From contig NZ_PDZG01000012.1 in NCBI RefSeq assembly GCF_002735645.1, positions 16,423-80,422 on the forward strand: 64,000 nt of DNA, in the 5' to 3' direction. Position 1 is the first letter of the stretch. Each line of letters starts with the position of its first letter. This document shows positions 34,206 through 43,556 of this stretch, in pieces. A model generated the notes under the pieces. The model had not been told where the DNA came from and searched no databases. It worked only from the letters and a program-made list of their open reading frames with translations. Position numbers and translations under genes: made by a program. Source of the DNA: Iodobacter sp. BJB302 (GTDB lineage: Bacteria > Pseudomonadota > Gammaproteobacteria > Burkholderiales > Chitinibacteraceae).

Positions 34206-36887
34206 TTAATCTTCCCCGAATAATGTTTTCCAGAGCAGGCGTACGGCGGCCAGCTGAGGCTGAATAGGGGCCAGCATTTTGCTTGTAAGCTGGGTGCCAT
34301 TCAGGCGGCTGCTGTGCTGCAGGCGGCGTAATTCCCGATAGCCATCTGCGGCAAGCTGAGCGGCTTCTAGTGGAATTAATCCCTGCCGGGCCGCGGTGGT
34401 CAGCAGTGCGATATTGCCGCTGTTTAAGCAAAATTCCTGATGCGCACTGGCGTGAGCAAGAATCAGGTATTGCATAATAAACTCGATATCAACAATCCCG
34501 CCACGCACATGTTTTACATCTTCCGCATGCGCCGGATGCGTTTCCAGCATGCGCTCCCGCATGGTTTTTACTTCACTGCGCAGCTTGGCTAAATCACGGG
34601 GCGTGCGCAAAATATCTTCGCGTATGGCTTCAAAAGCATTGCCTACAATACGATCCCCGGCGCAATAGCGGGCGCGGGTCAGCGCCTGGTGTTCCCACAC
34701 CCAGGCCGATTCGCGCTGATACTGTGCAAATGCGCCAATGCTGGAAACCAGCAGGCCCGATGTGCCATTGGGGCGCAGGCGTAAATCAATATCGTAAAGA
34801 TGCCCGGCGGGGGTCAGCGCGGTCAGCCAGTTCACCACGCGTTTGGCGTATTTGGCATAGACTTCGGGCGCGTTGGGGTGATCGTCATCAAAGAGGTAAA
34901 CGATGTCCAGATCCGAGGCAAAACCCAGCTCTTTGCCGCCCAGCTTGCCGTAGCCAATGACCGCAAACTGCGGATGACTGCGGTGCTTGTTCGGCAGCTC
35001 TTGCCAGACTTGCTCAAGCGTTACGGTGAGCATTAAATCGGCCAGATCAGATAAATGATCTGATACCGTTTCTAAAACCAGTAAACCGTCTAAATCCTGA
35101 CACACCAGTCTGAATACCTGCGCATGCTGAAAATGGCGCAGGCAATCCATTTTGGCTTCGGTGTCATCGTCTAAATCTTTTAACTCCTGGCGTAAAATTT
35201 TGCCCAGTTTTGGCCAGTCTGGTTGCTCTTCAAGTAAGCGGAAATCAAGCAGCTCATCCAGCAAAATAGGATGGCGGGTCAGATACTGCGAAACCCATGG
35301 GCTGGCACTATAAAGGCTGGCAAGCCGCTTGAGTGTGCGCGGGTGCTCGGCCAGCAGGGCGAGGTAGGATTCGCGGCGGCTGATGGCTTCGAGTAAATCG
35401 AGAATACGGGTGAATGTAGCGTCAGGATTATGAAAACTGGCGGCTACTTCAATTAAAGGCGGCAGAATGCTGTCGATGCGTTTTCGGCAGCGGTCTGGCA
35501 TTTGCTGATAGCGGCTGCTGCTTTGCATGGCGGCAAGCCGGCGGTTGATTTCAGCCGGGTTTTCAAAGCCCAGTGAGGCCAGATCGGTGCTGTCGCCATC
35601 CTGTGCGCTAAGCCAGATGGCGGCTTGCGGATGGGCTTCGCCCTCGTCCGGGGGCAAAACAAATACATGCTCGAAATGCTGGTTGACGCGGCTGCGGTAA
35701 AGGGTGAGCTGCTCTCTGAATTGCTCCCACTGTGCAAACTCCATACTGTGCGCGACGCGGGCCTGATCATCAGTATTTAAAGGCAACATCTGGGTTTGTG
35801 CATCGTCCAGATACATTAAGCGGTGTTCGGTATTACGTAAGAAGCGGTAAGCTTCCTGCAGCTCCGCTACGGCGGCGTGGGTGAGTATGCCCTGCTGAGC
35901 CAGCTCATCCAGGATGGCTTGCGTTGGGCGCAGCTGTAAAATTTTATTGCGCCCGCCCCGGATTAGCTGAAAAACCTGGCCGATAAATTCGATTTCACGA
36001 ATCCCGCCCGGCCCCAGCTTAATATTGTCGATTTTGTCTTTGCGGGCTACTTCACGGCGGATCTGGCTGTGCAGCTCACGCATGGAGTGATACGCGCCAT
36101 AATCCAGATATTTGCGGTAAACAAAAGGCGTCACCATCTGCATCAGCCCGGCTTCATCGCCTGAGAGTGCGCGGGCTTTGATCCACGCATAGCGCTCCCA
36201 CTCGCGGCCCTGGGTGAGTAAATAGCTTTCTAATGCAGCAAAACTGCAGGCCAGCGGGCCCACGTCACCAAAAGGGCGCAGCCGCATATCCACTCTGAAT
36301 ACAAAGCCATCTTCGGTGATTTCGCCGATCAGATTAATCAGGCGTTTGCCAATCAGGGCAAAGTATTCAGAGTTGCTGATTTTGCGCGGCCCGGTGGTCT
36401 GGCCGTCTTCGGGGAAAATAAAAATCAGATCGATATCCGATGAGACATTCAGCTCGCGCCCGCCTAATTTGCCCATGCCCACAATGATGAGCTCCTGAAC
36501 CTGCCCGGATTCCTCGCCTGTCGGCTGGCCATAACGTGCGTCGGGCTGCGATACCCATGCCAAAGCGGTGGCCAGTGTGACTTCGGCTAAATCACTGATG
36601 GTGTGCATCACTTCGGTCAGATCAGACAGCCCGGCCAGCTCTCTGCTGATCAGTCTGGCCATGACGGCCTGGCGTAAGCGGCGTAAGCGTTGTTTTAAAG
36701 CCTGATCATCCATGCCGGACAGCTGGCGGAGCTGCTCTTCCATCATCAGCCGGGTGTAAGGCTGGGCAAGTTGCACGGCTGTTTCTTCGGCCAGATGGGG
36801 GTGGCGGAGCAGCAGTTGCTGCAGGTATCGGCTGTGCGCTAAGGCCGGGGCAAGTAAGGATTTAGAACTTTGCGTCAGATCAGTCAT
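34206..36887 (-). CDS. glnE: Bifunctional glutamine synthetase adenylyltransferase/adenylyl-removing enzyme GlnE
   Basis: 893 residues. GlnE adds AMP to and removes it from glutamine synthetase in response to PII. It has two nucleotidyltransferase domains: the N-terminal one with GMGKLGGRELNVSSDIDLIF and the C-terminal one with GYGKLGGKELGFASDLDIVY. Linkers carry GPGGIREIEFIGQVFQLIRGG and RGGIVDIEFIMQYL, the latter family-typical. ATG 36887 (MTDLTQ) is preferred over ATG 36917. It is somewhat shorter than E. coli GlnE (946) at the N-terminus. It appears monocistronic and is divergent from yhdP. Confidence 0.96.
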   Translation of the reverse strand: MTDLTQSSKSLLAPALAHSRYLQQLLLRHPHLAEETAVQLAQPYTRLMMEEQLRQLSGMDDQALKQRLRRLRQAVMARLISRELAGLSDLTEVMHTISDLAEVTLATALAWVSQPDARYGQPTGEESGQVQELIIVGMGKLGGRELNVSSDIDLIFIFPEDGQTTGPRKISNSEYFALIGKRLINLIGEITEDGFVFRVDMRLRPFGDVGPLACSFAALESYLLTQGREWERYAWIKARALSGDEAGLMQMVTPFVYRKYLDYGAYHSMRELHSQIRREVARKDKIDNIKLGPGGIREIEFIGQVFQLIRGGRNKILQLRPTQAILDELAQQGILTHAAVAELQEAYRFLRNTEHRLMYLDDAQTQMLPLNTDDQARVAHSMEFAQWEQFREQLTLYRSRVNQHFEHVFVLPPDEGEAHPQAAIWLSAQDGDSTDLASLGFENPAEINRRLAAMQSSSRYQQMPDRCRKRIDSILPPLIEVAASFHNPDATFTRILDLLEAISRRESYLALLAEHPRTLKRLASLYSASPWVSQYLTRHPILLDELLDFRLLEEQPDWPKLGKILRQELKDLDDDTEAKMDCLRHFQHAQVFRLVCQDLDGLLVLETVSDHLSDLADLMLTVTLEQVWQELPNKHRSHPQFAVIGYGKLGGKELGFASDLDIVYLFDDDHPNAPEVYAKYAKRVVNWLTALTPAGHLYDIDLRLRPNGTSGLLVSSIGAFAQYQRESAWVWEHQALTRARYCAGDRIVGNAFEAIREDILRTPRDLAKLRSEVKTMRERMLETHPAHAEDVKHVRGGIVDIEFIMQYLILAHASAHQEFCLNSGNIALLTTAARQGLIPLEAAQLAADGYRELRRLQHSSRLNGTQLTSKMLAPIQPQLAAVRLLWKTLFGED

Positions 36888-37053
36888 CGGTGGAGGCTCA
36901 AAAACGGTTAAAATCAAGTATCCCCTAACCTAGGGCGCTGTTTGACACTCAGCTGCAGCCGATCGTGATGCTTCTCCAGCGATTGGCTTTGCTCAAGTGT
37001 CAGCAAAGCCTAACACAGCACTGCCTGATTTTGGCATGTCCGAGCCGCACTGA

Positions 37054-40000
37054 ATGCCTGTTTTTTCTAAGCTACTGCAACGTTTTTCTTTATTTTTTCG
37101 CTGGCATTACCGCGCTTTACTGCGGGTGCTGGCGGGTGTCGGCCTGGTTTTTTGCTCTGTGGTGCTGGCCTGGCAGTTTTATGTGCTGCCCCGCCTTGAT
37201 GAATACCGGCCATGGCTGGTGCAAAAGCTGGTTGATGCCACCGGCAGCCAGATTGAAATGGGGCGTTTGTCCGGCGGCTGGCGGGGCATTCATCCTTATA
37301 TCCGCGTTGATCATTTTAAAGTGTCCGGTGCCGGGCTGGCCGGTCTGCAGCTCACGTCGGCTGATGCTGATTTATCGTGGTGGACGTTGCTGCGCGGCGA
37401 GCTGTTGTTTAGCCGCTTAGCTACTGTTGCCCCTCATTTAAATCTGCGCCGTGATCAGGCCGGGCAGTGGTTTGTGGCGGGTTTTCCGCTAAAAACGGGT
37501 GCGGGCAAAAATGAAAACCGGTTTATGAACTGGCTGCTGGCGCAGGGCGAGCTCAAAATCAGTGATGGCAAATTAAACTACCTGGATGAGCAAAGCCACA
37601 CAGGCGAGCAGGTCTTTTCTCATTTTGATCTGGATATCAAACAGCGTTTTGGCAGCCATCGTTTTGAGCTTTCTGTCTTGCCGCCTAAAGTGGTATCCGA
37701 TGCTGTTTCCTTATCAGGAAACTGGCGTGGTCAGGATGTGGGCGAGCTGCGGAGCTGGTCCGGGCTGCTGACAATGGATATGCCCCGTGTGGATTTGCAA
37801 CAACTGGCGCAAAGATTGCCCCGTGAGGCGCAATGGTTTACTCAGGCGGAAGGCGATGGCGGGCTGAGGGGTAGCGTGCATTTTGCCAGGGGCAAGTTTG
37901 AAAAAATAGATGCCAAATTAAAACTAAACAATTTAGTGCTGGCTTGGCCTGATGCCCCGCAGGCTTTGTTTTTGCCTGCTTTTGAAGGGGGCTTTGTCTG
38001 GCAGGATGATCAGGAGCAGCAGTCTTTACGTTTAAAAGCGGCCCATATGGCCACGGCCAGTGGTGATCTTTGCCAAAACTGCCGCTTCGATTACCAGCGC
38101 GATCGTTCAGACAAGCACAGCCTGGCGCTGCAGTCTTTAAGTTTGAACGGCCTAGGTGCCCTTTCTGCATGGCTACCGGCAGCGTATCAGGATGCGGGAA
38201 TGAAGGGCCGGATTGATCAGCTGACGCTTAACTGGCAAGGGCTATGGCAAAAAGCAAAAATATATAGTGCTGAAATAGATGCCAAAGCGCTCGAGCTGGC
38301 TCTGCCGCAACAGGGGCTGCCATTATTAGGGCGCTTTGATTTAAAAGCCAGGCTGGATCAGAACTCTGGCAAGGCCACAATAGCCAGCCGTGATTTATCA
38401 CTGACTATGCCCTCGCAATTTGTTGAGCCGCTGCATTTTGACCGCTCAAGTTTTACTCTGGCATGGCAGCGGGCGGCAGGAGGGTGGAAGCTGGATGTGC
38501 CACAGGCTGAGCTGGCCAATGCAGACACAAATTTACGCGCCAGTGCGCAATATATCTGGCCCGGTAAGGGGCTGGGAAATCTGAATTTAAAAGGCGATAT
38601 TCGCGAGCTGCAAGCCAAACGTGCTTACTTGTATTTGCCCCGCGCCGCAGGCGATGAAACGCTGGTATGGCTGAAAACATCCTTGCTTAGCGGTAAAGCC
38701 GTTAATGGACGGGCCGAATTACGTGGCAATTTAGAAAACTTTCCTTTCCGCAATCCTAAAGATGGCGTGTTCAGAATCACGGCAGATGCCAAAGATGTGG
38801 TCTTGTCTTATGCCGATGACTGGCCTGCGATTGAGCATATCGATGCGTTTCTTGATTTTCATGGCGCGGCGATGGATATCAGGGCCAGCAAGGGCAAAAT
38901 CTTTGCGGTGAATTTGCGGGATGTGGCGGTATCGATTCCTGAGATGGATACGCTGTCTCCTATGCTGAATGTCAGAGGCAAGGCGCAGGGGGCAACTCTG
39001 GAGTTTTTACGTTTTGTACACCAAAGCCCGGTTAAGCAGAGCACCGAAGGCTTTATTGATGATCTGAAAGCGGAAGGAGATGGCGAGCTGAGCTTGCAAT
39101 TAGCCCTGCCACTGGAAAACACCGATGCCAGCAAGATTCTGGGTGAGTACCGCTTTTCGGGAAATAAACTCGATTTTGGCGGGGCGGTTCCGCTTCTGAC
39201 TAAAGCCGATGGAAAGATTGGCTTTACTGAGCAGTCGCTGACCATTAAAGACGCAAAAGCCCAAGCCCTGGGGGGAGGGGTGAAGCTTTCCGGCGCAAGC
39301 AATGCCCAGGGCGCATTGCTGCTGAATATGGCCGGGCAGGCTGATATTCAGGACGTGGCCGATCGCTATGGTGTGCCGTTTAAACAACGCCTGCACGGAA
39401 AAGTGCCTTATCAGGCCAGTTTAAGCACGGGGCAGGCTCAGTACGCACTAAGCATTCAATCGCCATTGCAGGGTTTAAGTGTGGATTTGCCAGCGCCTCT
39501 GGCTAAAAACGGCGGGGATAGCCGGCCGCTGCGCCTGCGTTTAAGCGGCAATGCCAATGATCCAACTTTGCTCGAGTTTGCTTACGACAGAAGCTTGCAA
39601 GGGCAATTATCCTTAGGCAATAAGCTGCAGGGGCAAATTATGCTGGGCTCGGGGGCCTTACCCGCCATGCCTAAAGCAGGCATTCATATCAGTGGCGGCT
39701 TGCCAGAATTAAATGTGCAAAGCTGGCTGGCGCTGACTGATGAGCTGATCGGCGATCAGACGGGCAGCCGCCCGGGGCCTTTGAGTGTGGATTTACGTTT
39801 TGGCCGTGTATTGAGCTGGGGCAGGCGCCTGATCGATGTGCGGATTAAGGCTCAGGAGCAAAATGAATCGCTCTGGAAGGGCAGTATTGAGAGCCAGGAG
39901 CTGGCCGGTACTTTTGACTGGAACGGCCACGAAAAAGGCAAGCTCAGCAGCCGCTTAAGCAAGCTGTGGCTGCCTTTTCAAACTTATGGTGCGGTGCAGC

Positions 40001-40842
40001 TGGCATCGCCATTGCAACAATTGCCTGCGCTTGATTTGCAAGTGAATGATTTTCGCTATAAAAATTTACAGCTGGGCAAGCTGGAAGTCGATGCGGTGCA
40101 GCAGGGTGAAAACTGGCGTTTAAGCGGCGTGAATATCAGCAACCCCGATGGCAAGCTGAATATGAGCGGCGTTTGGGATAAATCGCCGGGCAGAATCAGC
40201 GGTAATTTTGCGATTGAAACTGAAAACCTCGGTAAATTGCTGACCCGTCTTGGTGTGCCGGACACCATGCGCCGTGCTCCCGCAAAGCTCAGTGGCGATG
40301 TGGCATGGGATGGCGAGCTATTCCCGCCTGATCTGTCAACCCTGCAAGGTAAATTGCGCGTGGATGTGGAGGCAGGGCAGTTTGCTAAGGTTGATCCGGG
40401 CGTAGGACGCTTATTGTCGATTCTCAGTCTGCAATCCCTGGCCCGCCGCGTGCAGCTTGATTTCAGAGATGTATTTTCTGAAGGCTTTGAATTTGATTCA
40501 ATCCGTGGGGACAGCGTGATCGACCGGGGCGTGGCACGCACCGATAATCTGGTGATTGCCGGCCCCGCCGCGCAGGTTTTATTCAGGGGCGACGCTAATT
40601 TTATGGCGGCCACACAAAATTTACGCGTACGGATTGTGCCGGTGATCGGCGACAGTGTGGCGGTGGCTACCACAATTATTAATCCTGTGATTGGCGTGGC
40701 TACCTTTTTATTGCAGCGTGTCTTAAAAGATCCGCTTGGTCAGCTGGTGGCTTACGAATACGACATCACAGGCAGTATGCTGGACCCGCAAATTAAAAGT
40801 GTAAGCAGCCCCATGTCACGCATGCCCTTTAATAGAAAATAA
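37054..40842 (+). CDS. yhdP: YhdP family protein (AsmA-like, envelope lipid transport)
   Basis: 1262 residues, the typical length of YhdP. One N-terminal membrane helix (about 25-45) is followed by a very long periplasmic beta-rich region: the DUF3971-type domain begins VDATGSQIEMGRLSGGWRG, and the AsmA-like C-terminal domain ends the protein (VGRLLSILSLQSLARRVQLDF, IRGDSVIDRGVARTDNL, TIINPVIGVATFLLQRVLKD as separate blocks). YhdP and related AsmA-like proteins span the periplasm and help move phospholipids to the outer membrane. The nitrilase gene follows after 17 bases and tldD after a repeat, as in many proteobacteria. Confidence 0.93.
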   Translation: MPVFSKLLQRFSLFFRWHYRALLRVLAGVGLVFCSVVLAWQFYVLPRLDEYRPWLVQKLVDATGSQIEMGRLSGGWRGIHPYIRVDHFKVSGAGLAGLQLTSADADLSWWTLLRGELLFSRLATVAPHLNLRRDQAGQWFVAGFPLKTGAGKNENRFMNWLLAQGELKISDGKLNYLDEQSHTGEQVFSHFDLDIKQRFGSHRFELSVLPPKVVSDAVSLSGNWRGQDVGELRSWSGLLTMDMPRVDLQQLAQRLPREAQWFTQAEGDGGLRGSVHFARGKFEKIDAKLKLNNLVLAWPDAPQALFLPAFEGGFVWQDDQEQQSLRLKAAHMATASGDLCQNCRFDYQRDRSDKHSLALQSLSLNGLGALSAWLPAAYQDAGMKGRIDQLTLNWQGLWQKAKIYSAEIDAKALELALPQQGLPLLGRFDLKARLDQNSGKATIASRDLSLTMPSQFVEPLHFDRSSFTLAWQRAAGGWKLDVPQAELANADTNLRASAQYIWPGKGLGNLNLKGDIRELQAKRAYLYLPRAAGDETLVWLKTSLLSGKAVNGRAELRGNLENFPFRNPKDGVFRITADAKDVVLSYADDWPAIEHIDAFLDFHGAAMDIRASKGKIFAVNLRDVAVSIPEMDTLSPMLNVRGKAQGATLEFLRFVHQSPVKQSTEGFIDDLKAEGDGELSLQLALPLENTDASKILGEYRFSGNKLDFGGAVPLLTKADGKIGFTEQSLTIKDAKAQALGGGVKLSGASNAQGALLLNMAGQADIQDVADRYGVPFKQRLHGKVPYQASLSTGQAQYALSIQSPLQGLSVDLPAPLAKNGGDSRPLRLRLSGNANDPTLLEFAYDRSLQGQLSLGNKLQGQIMLGSGALPAMPKAGIHISGGLPELNVQSWLALTDELIGDQTGSRPGPLSVDLRFGRVLSWGRRLIDVRIKAQEQNESLWKGSIESQELAGTFDWNGHEKGKLSSRLSKLWLPFQTYGAVQLASPLQQLPALDLQVNDFRYKNLQLGKLEVDAVQQGENWRLSGVNISNPDGKLNMSGVWDKSPGRISGNFAIETENLGKLLTRLGVPDTMRRAPAKLSGDVAWDGELFPPDLSTLQGKLRVDVEAGQFAKVDPGVGRLLSILSLQSLARRVQLDFRDVFSEGFEFDSIRGDSVIDRGVARTDNLVIAGPAAQVLFRGDANFMAATQNLRVRIVPVIGDSVAVATTIINPVIGVATFLLQRVLKDPLGQLVAYEYDITGSMLDPQIKSVSSPMSRMPFNRK

Positions 40843-40859
40843 AAATTGAGCGTGGAAAA

Positions 40860-41663
40860 ATGAATACTTTACTTGCCGCAGCCATTCAAATGGTGTCAGG
40901 GCCTGACGTGGCGGCTAACTTAGCCAGTGCAGCGCGTTTGATTAAAAATGCTGCAAATGCCGGTGCTCAGCTGATCGTCCTGCCCGAATATTTTGCGATT
41001 ATGGGCAATAAAGATAGGGATAAAGTGGCGGTTAAAGAAGCATTTGGAAACGGGCCAATTCAAAGTTTTTTAGCCGCGGCTGCCAAAGAATATGGCGTGT
41101 GGCTGGTGGGTGGCACCGTGCCCCTGACTTGTGCTGATGCAAGCCGTGTTAATAATAGCTGCCTTGTGTATTCACCGGCAGGCGAGTGCGTGGCGCGCTA
41201 CGACAAAATGCATTTATTTGGTTTTGATAACGGCACGGAGTGTTTTCGCGAGGCCGATACGATTTTAGCGGGGCAGCAGCCGGTGGCTTTTGATACGCCC
41301 TTTGGCCGTATCGGCTTATCGGTTTGCTACGATTTGCGTTTCCCTGAATTTTTCCGTGCCATGTTGCCGGTTGATTTTATCATTCTGCCTGCTGCGTTTA
41401 CCCAAACCACGGGCGAGGCGCATTGGGAAGTATTGCTGCGTGCCCGTGCCATCGAAAACCAGTGTTATGTGATTGCATCAGGGCAAGGTGGCGAGCACTC
41501 CACCGGCCGTCATACCTTTGGCCACAGCATGCTGATCGACCCTTGGGGCAAAGTACTAGCCTGCCAGGCCAGCGGCGAAGGCGTGGTGATGGCCGAATTA
41601 AAAGCCAGCCAGATGGACAGAGTAAGGCGCATCCTGCCCGCCTTAACGCATCGCTTACTTTGA
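40860..41663 (+). CDS. Carbon-nitrogen hydrolase (Nit1/Nit2-like, probable deaminated-glutathione amidase)
   Basis: 267 residues of the nitrilase superfamily (PF00795) with the Glu-Lys-Cys triad visible: Glu43 in LPEYFAIM, Lys116 in YDKMHLF and Cys156 in LSVCYDLRFPEFFR. This set of contexts is typical of the Nit1/YbeM group that repairs deaminated glutathione. The final region (FGHSMLIDPWGKVLACQ) is also standard. Co-transcribed with yhdP. A palindromic repeat follows within ten bases of the stop. Confidence 0.9.
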   Translation: MNTLLAAAIQMVSGPDVAANLASAARLIKNAANAGAQLIVLPEYFAIMGNKDRDKVAVKEAFGNGPIQSFLAAAAKEYGVWLVGGTVPLTCADASRVNNSCLVYSPAGECVARYDKMHLFGFDNGTECFREADTILAGQQPVAFDTPFGRIGLSVCYDLRFPEFFRAMLPVDFIILPAAFTQTTGEAHWEVLLRARAIENQCYVIASGQGGEHSTGRHTFGHSMLIDPWGKVLACQASGEGVVMAELKASQMDRVRRILPALTHRLL

Positions 41664-41670
41664 CGTTTTT

Positions 41671-41772
41671 TCTAAACCTTGAACCACAGAGTAAAACGAG
41701 GACACAGAGTGCCACAGAGAAAACCACTCAATCATTGCTTTTCTCTGTGCGCTCTGTGGTTCAAGGTTTAAA
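41671..41772 (+). repeat. CCACAGAG-type palindromic repeat, copy 2
   Basis: Perfect 19-bp inverted ends: TAAACCTTGAACCACAGAG (41673-41691) and its exact complement at 41752-41770. Inside are further CACAGAG/CTCTGTG pairs, so the whole 100-bp unit can fold into one long hairpin. It lies between the nitrilase gene and tldD. The remaining bases up to 41906 show nothing notable. Confidence 0.92.
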
Positions 41773-41906
41773 GCCGGTTGCCCACCCTGAAATGGCTAAT
41801 GGGTTCTGCAGACCTTTTGGCTTCAGGGGGATTTCTCGCCTTCCCTGCGCCTTAAAGATAGTGTGTAATACCTTTCAATCATCTGATTCACTCAAGCGAC
41901 AAAACA

Positions 41907-43346
41907 ATGACTCACTTAGAAACTGCCCGCCAAACGTTGCTGACGCCTTTTAATCTGGACGATGCCAAGCTCGATCAGGTGTTTGGGCAGATGCTGACGC
42001 ATGATATTGATTACGCTGATTTGTATTTTCAATACAGCCGCAGCGAAGCATGGAGTCTGGACGAAGGCATTGTGAAGTCAGGCAGCTTTAATATTGATAC
42101 CGGTGTCGGCGTTCGTGCTGTATCGGGTGAGAAAACCGCATTTGCGTATTCTGATGACATCAGCCTGAATGCGCTGACCCAGGCCGCAGCCGCTACGCGG
42201 GCGATTGGCCGGCAGGGCGGGCAAAACACCGTGGCATTAGGCCGGGACATTGTGGGGCACTCGCTTTATCAGCCGGTTGATCCGCTGGCCAGCCTGGATG
42301 AGCTGGCTAAAGTGGCGCTGCTGGAAAAACTAGAGCGCACCGCCCGCAGCCTAGATAAGCGTGTGGTGCAAGTGATGGCCAGCCTCGCTTCTGAGTTTGA
42401 AGTGGTTTACGTAGCGCGCCACGATGGCCATCGTGCTGCCGATGTACGCCCGCTCTGCCGCTTGTCTATCCAGGTGATTGTGGAAGAAAACGGCTTGCGT
42501 GAGCAGGGCAGTGCAGGCGGTGGTGGCCGCTTTGCCTATGGCTATTTTGATGATGCCGTGGTGCTGGATTACGCGAAAAAAGCGGTCGATCAAGCCGTGC
42601 TGAATTTACACGCCCGCCCGGCACCTGCCGGTGAAATGACCGTGGTGCTGGGTTCCGGCTGGCCGGGCATTTTATTGCACGAAGCGATTGGTCATGGTTT
42701 GGAAGGTGATTTCAACCGCAAAGGCTCTTCCGCATTCAGCGGCAAGATTGGCCAGCAGGTTGCCGCTAAGGGCGTGACTGTGGTGGATGACGGCACGATC
42801 GCCGATCGCCGTGGCTCACTCAATATTGACGATGAAGGCAATCCAACTCAGCGCACAGTACTGATCGAAGACGGTATTTTAAAAGGTTATCTGCAAGACA
42901 GCCTGAATGCCCGCCTGATGAATATGCCGCTGACCGGCAATGGCCGCCGCGAAAGCTTTGCCCATCTGCCTATGCCGCGCATGACCAATACCCTGATGCT
43001 GGGTGGCAGTGCGGAGCCTGAAGAAATCATCGGCTCTATCAAGCGCGGCCTGTACGCGGCTAACTTTGGTGGGGGTCAGGTGGATATCACCAGCGGCAAG
43101 TTTGTATTCTCCGCCGCCGAAGCATGGTGGGTTGAGGATGGCAAACTGATGTATCCAGTAAAAGGCGCAACCCTGATCGGCAACGGCCCAGATGTATTAA
43201 CGCGTGTTTCGATGATCGGCAACGATATGCAGCTCGACCCTGGTGTGGGCACCTGTGGCAAAGAAGGCCAGAGCGTACCGGTTGGCGTAGGGCAACCTAC
43301 CTTACGTATTGATGGTGGTTTGACAGTGGGCGGCACGGGTGGCTGA
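41907..43346 (+). CDS. tldD: Metalloprotease TldD
   Basis: 479 residues, the usual length. The active site HEAIGHGLEGD (an HExxxH motif) and the downstream zinc-ligand region (GTCGKEGQSVPVG) mark TldD of the TldD/TldE (PmbA) heterodimer, which degrades unfolded peptides and matures microcins or CcdA. LYFQYSRSEAWSLDEGIVKSG-type N-terminal residues are typical. pmbA/tldE is not in the window. The gene is bracketed by repeat copies 2 and 3. Confidence 0.96.
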   Translation: MTHLETARQTLLTPFNLDDAKLDQVFGQMLTHDIDYADLYFQYSRSEAWSLDEGIVKSGSFNIDTGVGVRAVSGEKTAFAYSDDISLNALTQAAAATRAIGRQGGQNTVALGRDIVGHSLYQPVDPLASLDELAKVALLEKLERTARSLDKRVVQVMASLASEFEVVYVARHDGHRAADVRPLCRLSIQVIVEENGLREQGSAGGGGRFAYGYFDDAVVLDYAKKAVDQAVLNLHARPAPAGEMTVVLGSGWPGILLHEAIGHGLEGDFNRKGSSAFSGKIGQQVAAKGVTVVDDGTIADRRGSLNIDDEGNPTQRTVLIEDGILKGYLQDSLNARLMNMPLTGNGRRESFAHLPMPRMTNTLMLGGSAEPEEIIGSIKRGLYAANFGGGQVDITSGKFVFSAAEAWWVEDGKLMYPVKGATLIGNGPDVLTRVSMIGNDMQLDPGVGTCGKEGQSVPVGVGQPTLRIDGGLTVGGTGG

Positions 43347-43400
43347 TATATTTTTTAAGATCAGTACACCGCAGTGATAATTAGCTTCTGGTCAAAACTC

Positions 43401-43505
43401 AAATCTTGAAACACAGAGGGCACGGAGTTTCATGGAGAAAACATTGTTTCTCTGTGTTTTTCTCCGTGGCCCTCCGTGTTCTCCCTTTCCTCCGTGGTTT
43501 AAGGT
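43401..43505 (+). repeat. CCACAGAG-type palindromic repeat, copy 3
   Basis: Starts AATCTTGAAACACAGAGGGC and ends TCCGTGGTTTAAGG. AACACAGAGGGCACGGAG on the left pairs with CTCCGTGGCCCTCCGTGTT on the right (43462-43480) with one bulge and one mismatch. It lies between tldD and the enoyl-CoA hydratase-like gene and fills half of that 210-base gap. Confidence 0.85.
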
Positions 43506-43556
43506 GTGGGTTTTATGCCGGGCAGCACTCCCCTTGTTTTAAAGAGAGATATAAAG

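Noticed and set aside
34724..35036. Several ORFs of 60-80 codons antisense to glnE
   Set aside because: Shadow frames of a well-conserved gene; none has a ribosome site or family match.
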